A stretch of DNA of 64,000 nt from Mycolicibacterium austroafricanum. GTDB lineage: Bacteria > Actinomycetota > Actinomycetes > Mycobacteriales > Mycobacteriaceae. This document shows positions 56,291 to 64,000 of this stretch, piece after piece. Position 1 is the first letter of the stretch, and each line of letters begins with the position of its first letter. The notes beneath the pieces are model-generated. The model saw nothing but the letters and a program-made list of their open reading frames with translations, ran no database searches and was not told where the DNA came from. The DNA lies in the NCBI RefSeq assembly GCF_000612725.1, contig NZ_HG964453.1, positions 1-64,000 of the forward strand. The letters are read 5' to 3'. The position numbers and the translations under genes are program-made.

Positions 56291-57871
56291 TTGGCCGAGA
56301 CAGTTCAGCAACTGCTGCGGGAACGCCTGGACAGCGACGGCATCGCGCTGAAATACGAGGGCAGTACCTGGACCTGGCGGGAGCATCTCGGCGAGGCCGC
56401 GATGCAGGCGGCGGCGTTGATCGGCGCCGCGGATCCCGAACGGCCGCTCCACGTGGGGGTGCTGCTCGGCAACACACCGGACATGCTGACCGCGATGGCC
56501 GCCGCCGGGCTCGGGGGTTATGTGCTGTGCGGCATCAACAACACCCGGCGCGGCGACGCGCTGGCCCGGGACATCCGCCGGGCCGACTGCCAGTTCCTGA
56601 TCACCGACGACGCCCACCGCCATCTGCTCGACGGCCTCGACCTGTCCGGTGTGCGGGTGCTGGTGGTCGGCACACCGGAATGGATGGAGCTGACGGGGCG
56701 GGCTGGCACCCTGACGCCGCACCGCGAGGTCACCGCCACCGACACCTACATGCTGATCTTCACCTCGGGCACCAGCGGCGACCCGAAGGCCGTCAAGATG
56801 ATGCACGCGATGGTGTTGCTGGCCGGCGCGGCGCTGATGGGCCGCTACGAGCTGACCTCCGACGATGTCTGCTACCTGTCGATGCCGCTGTTCCACAGCA
56901 ACGCCGTGCTCGCCGGATGGTCGGTGGCGGTCAATTCGGGCGCGGCGATGGCCCCGGCGCAGTTCAGCGCGTCGCGCTTCGTCGACGACATCCGCCGTTA
57001 CGGCGCCACCTACATGAACTACGTGGGTAAGCCGCTGGCGTACATCCTGGCCGGCCCCGAACGCCCCGACGACGCCGACAACCCGCTGCGGGTGGCGTTC
57101 GGCAACGAGGCCAGCGATCGGGACATCGCCGAGTTCGCCCGCCGGTTCGGGTGCCAGGTGTGGGACGGGTTCGGGTCCACCGAGAACGCCGTGACGGTGA
57201 CGCGGGAGGACGGCTGCCCGCCGGGGTCGATCGGCAAGGGCTTTCCCGGAGTCGCGATCTACGACGCCGAGACGCTGACCGAGTGTGCGGTCGCCGAGTT
57301 CGACGAGCACGGCGCCCTGGCCAACGCCGACGACGCGATCGGGGAGCTGGTCAACACCCAGGGCGCCGGCATGTTCGCCGGCTACTACAACGACCAGGGC
57401 GCGACCGACGAGCGGATGCGGCACGGCATGTTCTGGTCCGGCGACCTGGCCTACCGGGACGCCGACGGCTGGATCTACCTCGCCGGCCGCACCGCGGACT
57501 GGATGCGGGTCGACGGCGAGAACATGACCTCGGCACCGATCGAACGCATCCTGATCCGGCTGCCCGCGATCAGCATGGCGGCGGTGTACCCGGTGCCCGA
57601 CGAGTTCGTCGGGGACCAGGTGATGGCCGCACTCGTGCTGCAGGACGAGGCGACGTTGACCCCCGACGAGTTCGCCCGGTTCCTGGCGGCGCAGCCCGAT
57701 CTGTCGCCGAAGGCCTGGCCGCGCCATGTCTGGATCGCCGACGCGCTGCCCAGCACCGCCACCAACAAGGTCCTCAAGCGCGAACTGGTCGCAATGGGTG
57801 TCGAACCGGCGGGTCGCACCCTGTGGAGGCGCGACGGGGGGACCTACCGCACGGTCTCCGCGCAGGAATAG
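56291..57871 (+). CDS. acyl-CoA synthetase (FadD-type)
   Basis: 526 residues, TTG start with GGAGG at 56278-56282 supporting it. ANL-family adenylate-forming enzyme: the P-loop-like FTSGTSGDPKAVKMM, the adenylate motif WDGFGSTENAVTVT, SGDLAYRDADGWIYLAGR, and the catalytic C-terminal lysine in ATNKVLKRELV. It activates a carboxylic acid with ATP and CoA. The opening resembles FadD17-like enzymes of mycobacterial sterol or complex-acid degradation. Substrate unknown; likely under the adjacent TetR. Confidence 0.88.
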   Translation: MAETVQQLLRERLDSDGIALKYEGSTWTWREHLGEAAMQAAALIGAADPERPLHVGVLLGNTPDMLTAMAAAGLGGYVLCGINNTRRGDALARDIRRADCQFLITDDAHRHLLDGLDLSGVRVLVVGTPEWMELTGRAGTLTPHREVTATDTYMLIFTSGTSGDPKAVKMMHAMVLLAGAALMGRYELTSDDVCYLSMPLFHSNAVLAGWSVAVNSGAAMAPAQFSASRFVDDIRRYGATYMNYVGKPLAYILAGPERPDDADNPLRVAFGNEASDRDIAEFARRFGCQVWDGFGSTENAVTVTREDGCPPGSIGKGFPGVAIYDAETLTECAVAEFDEHGALANADDAIGELVNTQGAGMFAGYYNDQGATDERMRHGMFWSGDLAYRDADGWIYLAGRTADWMRVDGENMTSAPIERILIRLPAISMAAVYPVPDEFVGDQVMAALVLQDEATLTPDEFARFLAAQPDLSPKAWPRHVWIADALPSTATNKVLKRELVAMGVEPAGRTLWRRDGGTYRTVSAQE

Positions 57872-57889
57872 TGCGTGCCGAATGCGCGT

Positions 57890-57919
57890 TTAGGCTGCTG
57901 GCGGTTGACCTGGCATAAT
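57890..57919 (+). promoter_or_regulatory. weak promoter candidate for rpmE
   Basis: CATAAT at 57914-57919 is a reasonable -10 element about 90 bases before rpmE; TTAGGC at 57890-57895 is a poor -35 with 18-base spacing. Mycobacterial promoters often need only the -10. Confidence 0.35.
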
Positions 57920-58006
57920 TGACCGCCGTCACCTCGGTTCCGGTTCACGCCGCAGCCTCCCATCGCGGGAAGGGCGACCCGGGACCCCACGATCGAAGAG
58001 GAAACC

Positions 58007-58231
58007 ATGAAATCAGGCATTCATCCTGACTACGTCGAGACCACCGTGCTGTGTGGCTGTGGTGCCAGCTTCACCACCCGCAGCACCAAGCAGAGCGGCC
58101 AGATCACTGTCGAGGTCTGCTCGCAGTGCCACCCGTTCTACACCGGCAAGCAGAAGATCCTCGACAGCGGCGGCCGCGTCGCCCGCTTCGAGAAGCGCTA
58201 CGGCAAGCGCAAGACGGCTGCCGACAAGTAG
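58007..58231 (+). CDS. rpmE: 50S ribosomal protein L31
   Basis: 74 residues, zinc-binding form (C+): CGCGASFTT and [15 protein letters not shown] provide the four cysteine ligands. Ribosome site GAGGAAA just upstream of the ATG. C-terminus basic, ending GKRKTAADK. Component of the large ribosomal subunit bridge to the small subunit. Standard position between rho and prfA in mycobacteria. Confidence 0.96.
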   Translation: MKSGIHPDYVETTVLCGCGASFTTRSTKQSGQITVEVCSQCHPFYTGKQKILDSGGRVARFEKRYGKRKTAADK

Positions 58232-58325
58232 CCGTCCGAACGGCGCCCGCTCTGCTGCTGTACGCGCAGGCCGGGCGCCGTTTCGCGCATCGGGGCAAGA
58301 CCAGACCAACCGCTGAGGAGGCGAG

Positions 58326-59399
58326 ATGACCGAGACCGCACCGGCGATCGAGGCGATTCTTGCTGAATACGGTGAGCTGGAGCAGCGCCTCGCCGATCCC
58401 GAACTGCACGCCGACCCGGCCGCCGCCAAGAAGGTCGGCCGCCGTTTCGCGCAGATCTCGCCGATCGTGTCGACGTACCACAAGCTCGAGGCCGCCCGTG
58501 GCGACCTAGAAGCGGCACGGGAACTGGCCGCCGACGACGCGTCGTTCGCCGCCGAGGTCGACGAGCTCACGACCAAGGTCGCCGACCTCGACGACCGCCT
58601 GACCGACCTGCTGGCGCCGCGCGATCCGCACGACGCCGACGACATCGTGCTCGAGGTCAAATCCGGGGAGGGCGGCGAGGAGTCCGCGCTGTTCGCCGCG
58701 GATCTGGCCCGGATGTACATCAGGTACGCCGAGCGACACGGCTGGACGGTCACGATGCTGGGGGAGACGACCTCCGATCTCGGCGGCTACAAGGACGCGA
58801 CGCTGTCGATCGCCGGCAAGGGTGACTCCGCCGACGGGGTGTGGTCGCGGCTGAAGTTCGAAGGCGGCGTGCACCGGGTGCAGCGGGTGCCGGTCACCGA
58901 ATCCCAGGGTCGGGTGCACACCTCGGCGGCCGGGGTGCTGGTCTACCCCGAGCCCGACGAGGTCGAGCAGGTCCAGATCGACGAGTCCGACCTGCGCATC
59001 GACGTCTACCGGTCCTCGGGCAAGGGCGGCCAGGGCGTCAACACCACCGACTCCGCGGTCCGCATCACGCACCTACCCACCGGCATCGTCGTGACCTGCC
59101 AGAACGAGCGCTCACAGCTGCAGAACAAGGCGCGCGCCATGCAGGTGCTGGCGGCGCGGCTGCAGGCCCTGGCCGAGGAGCAGGCGTCGGCCGACGCCTC
59201 GGCCGACCGCGCCAGCCAGATCCGGACCGTGGACCGCAGCGAACGGATCCGTACCTACAACTACCCCGAGAACCGGATCGCCGACCACCGGATCAACTAC
59301 AAGTCGCACAACCTCGACCAGGTGCTCGACGGCGACCTCGATCCGCTGTTCGACGCGCTGGCCGCAGCCGACAAGCAAGCCCGGCTGCAGAACACGTGA
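58326..59399 (+). CDS. prfA: peptide chain release factor 1
   Basis: 357 residues. Domain order helical N-terminal domain, then codon-recognition domain, then the catalytic GGQ domain with [17 protein letters not shown] (GGQ about residue 236), which enters the peptidyl-transferase centre. It reads UAA and UAG. The next gene encodes the methyltransferase that modifies the GGQ glutamine, and the stop overlaps its start. Confidence 0.97.
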   Translation: MTETAPAIEAILAEYGELEQRLADPELHADPAAAKKVGRRFAQISPIVSTYHKLEAARGDLEAARELAADDASFAAEVDELTTKVADLDDRLTDLLAPRDPHDADDIVLEVKSGEGGEESALFAADLARMYIRYAERHGWTVTMLGETTSDLGGYKDATLSIAGKGDSADGVWSRLKFEGGVHRVQRVPVTESQGRVHTSAAGVLVYPEPDEVEQVQIDESDLRIDVYRSSGKGGQGVNTTDSAVRITHLPTGIVVTCQNERSQLQNKARAMQVLAARLQALAEEQASADASADRASQIRTVDRSERIRTYNYPENRIADHRINYKSHNLDQVLDGDLDPLFDALAAADKQARLQNT

Positions 59400-60250
59400 A
59401 CGTAGCCGACCGGCCGGTGACCATGCGTCAGATGATCGACGACGCCGCGGCCGTGCTGGCCGCGGCCGGAGTCGGGTCCCCGCGGGTCGACGCCGAATTG
59501 TTGGCGGCCCATGTGACCGGGACCGAACGCGGCCGGGTGGCCTTCGTGCAGCCCGACGACGCCTTCGCCGCGCGCTACCGCGAGCTGGTCACCGCCCGCG
59601 CCGAACGTGTCCCGCTGCAGCATCTGACCGGTACTGCGGCGTTCGGGCCGGTCACCGTGCAGGTCGGACCAGGGGTGTTCGTGCCCCGTCCCGAGACCGA
59701 GTCTGTGCTGGAATGGGCTGTGGCTCAACCACTTCCGGCTCGGCCGCGGATCGTCGACCTGTGCACCGGATCCGGCGCGCTGGCGCTGGCGCTGGCCGTG
59801 GCATTCCCGGCGGCGCAGGTGACCGCAGTCGACGACTCCGAGGCGGCACTGGATTACGCGCGCGGCAACGTTGCCGACTCGTCGGTGCAGTTGGTGCGCG
59901 CCGACGTGACCGCCCCCGGCCTGCTCGCAGACCTCGACGGTTCGGTGGATCTACTGGTCGCCAACCCGCCCTACATTCCCGCCGGGGCGCTGCTGGAACC
60001 TGAAGTGGCGCAGTATGATCCGGCGCACGCCCTGTTCGGGGGCGCGGACGGGATGTCGGTGATCGGGCCCATCGTCGACGCTGCCGCACGCTTGTTGCGC
60101 CCCGGCGGACGGTGCGCGGTGGAGCACGACGACACCACATCGGAGCAGACCGTGGCCGCATTCACCCGCGACGGCGGGTTCGTGGACGTGACGGCGCGAC
60201 ACGACCTCGCCGGCCGGCCCCGATTCGTGACCGCGGTACGCGCCGGGTGA
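59396..60250 (+). CDS. prmC: release factor glutamine methyltransferase
   Basis: 284 residues from the GTG at 59396 overlapping the prfA stop; a GTG at 59417 is an alternative. N-terminal helical domain binds the release factor; the methyltransferase domain shows the SAM-binding motif [15 protein letters not shown] and the catalytic NPPY in [10 protein letters not shown]. It methylates the glutamine of GGQ in release factors, using S-adenosylmethionine. Also known as HemK. Operon with prfA and the following gene. Confidence 0.95.
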   Translation: MNVADRPVTMRQMIDDAAAVLAAAGVGSPRVDAELLAAHVTGTERGRVAFVQPDDAFAARYRELVTARAERVPLQHLTGTAAFGPVTVQVGPGVFVPRPETESVLEWAVAQPLPARPRIVDLCTGSGALALALAVAFPAAQVTAVDDSEAALDYARGNVADSSVQLVRADVTAPGLLADLDGSVDLLVANPPYIPAGALLEPEVAQYDPAHALFGGADGMSVIGPIVDAAARLLRPGGRCAVEHDDTTSEQTVAAFTRDGGFVDVTARHDLAGRPRFVTAVRAG

Positions 60251-60263
60251 GAGGCTGGCCAGT

Positions 60264-60926
60264 GTGACCGAGACGTTCGACTGCACCGACCCGGAGCAGC
60301 GGGATACGGGAATCGCGTCGGCGATCAGCGCGCTCAAGGGCGGTCGCCTGGTGGTGATGCCGACCGACACCGTGTACGGCATCGGCGCCGACGCCTTCGA
60401 CGGCGAGGCGGTGGCGGCGCTGCTGGCGGCCAAGGGACGCGGACGCAACATGCCGGTGCCGGTGCTGGTCGGGTCGTGGCACACGATCCAGGGTTTGGTG
60501 TACTCGGTGCCCAACAGCGCCAAGGAACTGATCCGCGCGTTCTGGCCGGGCGCGCTGAGCCTGGTGGTCCGGCAGGCGCCGTCGCTGCAGTGGGACCTCG
60601 GTGACGCGAACGGCACCGTGATGCTTCGGATGCCCCTGCATCCGGTGGCGATCGAGCTGCTGCGCGAGGTGGGGCCGATGGCCGTCTCCAGCGCCAACAT
60701 CTCGGGCAGGCCCCCTGCCGTCACCGCGGCCCAGGCGCGCGAGCAACTCGGCGATCTCGTCGAGGTCTACCTCGACGGCGGCCCCGCCGAACAGCAGGCC
60801 GCGTCGACGATCGTCGACCTCACCGGCGCCCACCCGCGGGTGTTGCGGGAAGGGCCGGTGACACTCGATGCGATCGCCGACGTTCTCGGCGTCGACGCGG
60901 CGACCCTGACCGCACAGCCGGACTGA
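60264..60926 (+). CDS. tsaC: L-threonylcarbamoyladenylate synthase
   Basis: 220 residues, YrdC-type fold without the extra Sua5 C-terminal domain. Basic nucleotide-binding segment RLVVMPTDTVYGIGADAF and later VAVSSANIS-like segment (MAVSSANISGRP). It makes threonylcarbamoyl-AMP from threonine, bicarbonate and ATP, the first step of the t6A modification at position 37 of tRNAs reading ANN codons. Start GTG at 60264, thirteen bases after prmC. Confidence 0.93.
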   Translation: MTETFDCTDPEQRDTGIASAISALKGGRLVVMPTDTVYGIGADAFDGEAVAALLAAKGRGRNMPVPVLVGSWHTIQGLVYSVPNSAKELIRAFWPGALSLVVRQAPSLQWDLGDANGTVMLRMPLHPVAIELLREVGPMAVSSANISGRPPAVTAAQAREQLGDLVEVYLDGGPAEQQAASTIVDLTGAHPRVLREGPVTLDAIADVLGVDAATLTAQPD

Positions 60927-60937
60927 TCTGGAGTTTC

Positions 60938-62155
60938 GTGCACCTGGCTTCAGCGACGATGACGATTGCGCAGGCGGGGGAGAGCGTGATGGCGCTCTCC
61001 GACCGCGGCGCTGGTGTTCCGCTGCGCGAGCTTGCACTGGTCGGCCTGACCGCGGCCATCATCACCTACCTGGCCACTGGCTGGGTGCGTGTCCTGGCGA
61101 CACGCTGGGGTGCGGTGGCCTACCCGCGCGAACGGGACGTGCACGTGGCGCCGACACCCAGGATGGGCGGCCTCGCGATGTACCTCGGGGTGGTGGCCGC
61201 AGTCCTGCTGGCCTCGCAGTTGCCCGCGTTGACAAGGGGTTTCGTCTATTCGTCGGGAATGCCTGCGGTGGTCGTCGCGGGCGGACTGATCATGGTCGTC
61301 GGGCTCATCGACGACCGCTGGGGTCTTGACGCGCTGACCAAGTTCGCGGGCCAGATCACCGCCGCGAGCGTGCTCGTGACGATGGGGGTGGCGTGGAGCG
61401 TTCTCTACATCCCGATCGGCGGCGTCGGCACGATCGTGCTCGACCAGGTGGCTTCCATCCTGCTGACGCTGGCGCTCACGGTGGCCATCGTCAACGCGAT
61501 GAACTTCGTCGACGGCCTCGACGGGCTGGCCGCCGGACTCGGGCTCATCACCGCATCGGCGATCTGCATCTTCTCTGTCGGGCTGTTGCGTGACCACGGC
61601 GGCGACGTGCTGTTCTACCCGCCGGCCGTCATCTCGGTGGTGCTCGCAGGCGTCTGCCTCGGATTTCTGCCACACAACTTCCACAAGGCCCGCATCTTCA
61701 TGGGTGACTCCGGATCGATGCTCATCGGCCTGATGTTGGCCGCCGCATCGACCACGGCCGCAGGCCCGATCTCGCAGACCGCATACGGCGCCCGCGACGT
61801 GTTCGCCCTGCTGTCGCCGTTCTTGCTGGTGGTGGCGGTGATGTTCGTGCCTGCCCTGGACATGCTGCTCGCCATCATCCGGCGCACCCGCAAGGGGTTG
61901 AGCCCGTTCAGTCCGGACAAGATGCACCTGCATCACCGGCTGCTGGAGATCGGTCATTCGCACCGGCGGGTGGTGCTTCTCATCTACCTGTGGGTCGGCA
62001 TCGCCGCGCTCGGCGCCGCCAGCTCGATCTTCTTCGACCCGCGCCGCACCGCGGCGGTCATGGGCGGCGCGATCCTGATCGCGATCGTCGTCACTCTGAT
62101 TCCGTTGCTCAGACGGGGAAACAGCGCGGCCGCAGAGGTGTACGACGAAAAGTAG
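60938..62155 (+). CDS. wecA: decaprenyl-phosphate GlcNAc-1-phosphate transferase
   Basis: 405 residues, integral membrane enzyme of the polyprenyl-phosphate N-acetylhexosamine-1-phosphate transferase family with about eleven membrane segments. Conserved LIDDRWGLDALTKF (DDxxD), NFVDGLDGLAAGL, the catalytic FMGDSGSMLIG, and MHLHHRLLEIGHSHR. It starts synthesis of the arabinogalactan linker unit by moving GlcNAc-1-phosphate to decaprenyl phosphate. GTG start at 60938 assumed; ATG 60989 possible. Position matches the rfe/wecA gene of mycobacteria. Confidence 0.94.
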   Translation: MHLASATMTIAQAGESVMALSDRGAGVPLRELALVGLTAAIITYLATGWVRVLATRWGAVAYPRERDVHVAPTPRMGGLAMYLGVVAAVLLASQLPALTRGFVYSSGMPAVVVAGGLIMVVGLIDDRWGLDALTKFAGQITAASVLVTMGVAWSVLYIPIGGVGTIVLDQVASILLTLALTVAIVNAMNFVDGLDGLAAGLGLITASAICIFSVGLLRDHGGDVLFYPPAVISVVLAGVCLGFLPHNFHKARIFMGDSGSMLIGLMLAAASTTAAGPISQTAYGARDVFALLSPFLLVVAVMFVPALDMLLAIIRRTRKGLSPFSPDKMHLHHRLLEIGHSHRRVVLLIYLWVGIAALGAASSIFFDPRRTAAVMGGAILIAIVVTLIPLLRRGNSAAAEVYDEK

Positions 62156-62313
62156 TAGGCCCTCTTTTGTGGCCCTCACCATGTGTTAGGGTTCGGTGAG
62201 AACCCGAAAAGACCTCGCGGGTTGCCGGCCTCCGGGTCGTTCGGTGCGACCGCTCAAGCATCGACCGGAACGGAAAAACGACCGACCTTTTGACCGAAAC
62301 AGGGAGCTACCCC

Positions 62314-62439
62314 TTGGGTGATTCCAGCGTGCCCAACGCCCTCCGATACGCTACGGGCGCCACGCACAGAATCATCGGGAACGGCTCCTTCGATGGCCCA
62401 CAACTTTCTGACGACCGCGGGATTGAGGTGAAGCAGTGA
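62314..62439 (+). CDS. candidate small ORF upstream of atpI
   Basis: 41 codons from a TTG at 62314 with AGGGAG at 62301-62306 (spacing seven), ending TGA 62437-62439, which overlaps the atpI GTG start (GTGA). The product would be hydrophilic, beginning [12 protein letters not shown]. The RBS and the coupled stop/start argue for translation, perhaps as a leader peptide affecting the atp operon. No homologue was recognised. Confidence 0.35.
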   Translation: MGDSSVPNALRYATGATHRIIGNGSFDGPQLSDDRGIEVKQ

Positions 62440-62882
62440 CGACGCCAGCGCAAGACGCGCCGTTGGTGTTTCCGTCCGTCGCTTTCAGGCCCGTACGCCT
62501 GCTGATCGTGTGCGTTGCTCTGACCGCTCTCGCGCTTCTGGCGTCCGGCCTCACCGGCAACATCTTCTTCGGAGCCTTCTTCGGTCTCGGCCTCGGTCTG
62601 GGACTGGTGAACGCTCTGCTGGTGCGACGGGCGGTCGAGGCCATCACCGCCGAAGATCACCCGCTGAAGAAGAAGATGGCCGTGAACTCGGCGACGCGAC
62701 TGCTGGTCATCACCGCCGTCGCGCTCACCGTCGCGTTCGTCTTCAGGGAACACGGCGGCATCGCAGTGCTCTTCGGGCTGGCGATCTTCCAGGCGTTGCT
62801 CGTGATGAGTACCAGCATCCCGGTGCTGAGGAAGATCCGCAGCGACGGACTCAACGTGCTCGACACGGATTCGAAGGATTGA
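62436..62882 (+). CDS. atpI: AtpI-like subunit of the ATP synthase operon
   Basis: 148 residues with four hydrophobic segments (including [20 protein letters not shown] and [20 protein letters not shown]), matching the small membrane protein encoded ahead of atpB in mycobacteria. AtpI-type proteins assist assembly of the c-ring. GTG start overlapping the small ORF; 48 bases before atpB. Confidence 0.85.
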   Translation: MTTPAQDAPLVFPSVAFRPVRLLIVCVALTALALLASGLTGNIFFGAFFGLGLGLGLVNALLVRRAVEAITAEDHPLKKKMAVNSATRLLVITAVALTVAFVFREHGGIAVLFGLAIFQALLVMSTSIPVLRKIRSDGLNVLDTDSKD

Positions 62883-62930
62883 TCTGACCTACATGTACCG
62901 GCTGGACTCAATGGAGAGAAGACAGGGACG

Positions 62931-63701
62931 ATGACCGAATCCATCCTCGCCGCAGAGGAAGGTGGCCCCGCCATCCACGTCGGGCATCACACGCTGGTGT
63001 TCGAGATGTTCGGCATGACGTTCAACGGCGACACCATCCTCGCCACCGCCATCACCGCGGTCATCGTGATCGGGCTCGCGTTCTACTTGAAGTCCAAGGT
63101 CACCTCGACGGGTGTGCCCGGCGGTGTGCAGCTGTTCTGGGAAGCCCTCACCATCCAGATGCGTGGTCAGATCGAGCAGGCGATCGGCATGAAGGTGGCG
63201 CCGTTCGTGCTGCCGCTGGCCGTCGCGATCTTCGTCTTCATCCTGATCTCCAACTGGCTGGCGGTGCTGCCGCTGCAGTACGGGGGTTCCGACGGGGCGG
63301 CGGGTGAGCTTTACAAGCCGCCGGCTTCCGACATCAACTTCGTGCTCGCGCTCGCGCTGTTCGTGTTCATCTGCTACCACGCCGCAGGCATCTGGCGCCG
63401 GGGCATCGTCGGACACCCGATCAAGGTCGTGAAGGGCCACGTCGCGTTCCTCGCGCCGATCAACATCGTCGAGGAGCTCGCCAAGCCGATCTCGTTGGCC
63501 CTCCGACTTTTCGGCAACATCTTCGCGGGCGGCATCCTGGTGGCGCTCATTGCGATGTTCCCCTGGTACGTCCAATGGCTGCCCAACGCGATCTGGAAGA
63601 CCTTCGACCTTTTCGTGGGCCTCATCCAGGCGTTCATCTTCTCGCTGCTGACGATCCTGTACTTCAGCCAGTCGATGGAGCTGGACCACGAAGACCACTG
63701 A
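62931..63701 (+). CDS. atpB: ATP synthase F0 subunit a
   Basis: 256 residues, ATG start with AGAGAAG upstream. Several membrane segments; the essential Arg of subunit a is in [21 protein letters not shown], in the helix facing the c-ring, with [19 protein letters not shown] near the end. Forms the proton channel of the membrane sector. Followed by atpE after 80 bases. Confidence 0.96.
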   Translation: MTESILAAEEGGPAIHVGHHTLVFEMFGMTFNGDTILATAITAVIVIGLAFYLKSKVTSTGVPGGVQLFWEALTIQMRGQIEQAIGMKVAPFVLPLAVAIFVFILISNWLAVLPLQYGGSDGAAGELYKPPASDINFVLALALFVFICYHAAGIWRRGIVGHPIKVVKGHVAFLAPINIVEELAKPISLALRLFGNIFAGGILVALIAMFPWYVQWLPNAIWKTFDLFVGLIQAFIFSLLTILYFSQSMELDHEDH

Positions 63702-63709
63702 CTCACTGA

Positions 63710-64000
<291 letters not shown>

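Noticed and set aside
56267..57727. Long minus-strand frame opposite the acyl-CoA synthetase gene
   Set aside because: His/Val/Gly-rich antisense shadow with no motif; the plus-strand gene has clear ANL signatures.
60950..62182. Minus-strand frame of about 410 codons opposite wecA
   Set aside because: Antisense to a conserved membrane enzyme; extreme Asp/His/Arg composition.
62160..62210. TAGGGT-type -10 upstream of the atp operon
   Set aside because: A -10-like hexamer is visible near 62187 but no -35 with normal spacing; not strong enough to list.

Overview
This window is from a high-GC actinobacterium of the Mycobacterium/Mycolicibacterium group. The best evidence is the right-hand third (45.5-64.0 kb), where the gene order tRNA-Arg(CCG), argS, lysA, hom, thrC, thrB, rho ... 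rpmE, prfA, prmC, a threonylcarbamoyl-AMP synthase, wecA, atpI, atpB, atpE matches the order known from mycobacteria. A complete Mce locus, FadE/FadD enzymes and an F420-type oxidoreductase agree with that placement. No rRNA and no CRISPR array was seen.

Layout. (1) 1-18.6 kb, catabolic and transport block: the 3' part of a PucR/CdaR-type regulator, then a tightly overlapping operon for ortho-cleavage of hydroxyquinol-type phenols (TfdB-like flavin hydroxylase, maleylacetate reductase, hydroxyquinol 1,2-dioxygenase, both subunits of a 3-oxoadipate-type CoA-transferase), then a complete Mce importer (yrbEA, yrbEB, mceA-F), then the last three steps of a meta-cleavage pathway (2-hydroxypentadienoate hydratase, acylating acetaldehyde dehydrogenase, 4-hydroxy-2-oxovalerate aldolase). 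By eye this block is less GC-rich than what follows, which suggests acquisition as a unit. (2) 18.6-32.2 kb: VOC protein, nitronate monooxygenase, exported amine oxidase, a sensor kinase/response regulator/DUF4097 operon, a TehA-like transporter, an LLM oxidoreductase, a DUF899 protein, two small or acidic secreted proteins, a paired acyl-CoA dehydrogenase operon and an SDR. (3) 32.2-41.9 kb: a run of genes for exported or membrane proteins, including two cell-wall hydrolase candidates and, as the most unusual item, an alanine/asparagine-rich duplicated protein followed directly by a PqqD-domain plus M50-metalloprotease membrane protein with two CxxC repeats. (4) 42.1-45.5 kb: GIY-YIG-like protein, flavin-binding protein, and a small accessory patch with a membrane protein and a frameshifted integrase beside tRNA-Arg. 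(5) 45.5-64.0 kb: the conserved core described above, interrupted between rho and rpmE by marR, a maleylpyruvate-isomerase-fold protein, tetR and an acyl-CoA synthetase gene.

How the parts work together. The first block can be read as one programme: Mce permease and MCE proteins would bring a lipophilic compound across the envelope, and enzymes on both sides would convert aromatic intermediates to 3-oxoadipyl-CoA and to pyruvate plus acetyl-CoA. The pathway as seen is incomplete (no extradiol dioxygenase, no hydrolase, no thiolase, no Mce ATPase in the window). The PqqD-M50 locus looks like a modification, processing or export system whose substrate would be the duplicated repeat protein encoded just upstream; this is inference from domain make-up and adjacency. 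In the core part, prfA and prmC are neighbours in function as well as position (PrmC methylates release factors), and argS/lysA/hom/thrC/thrB link arginyl-tRNA charging with aspartate-family amino acid synthesis.

All calls were made by reading translations and motifs; no database search was run.
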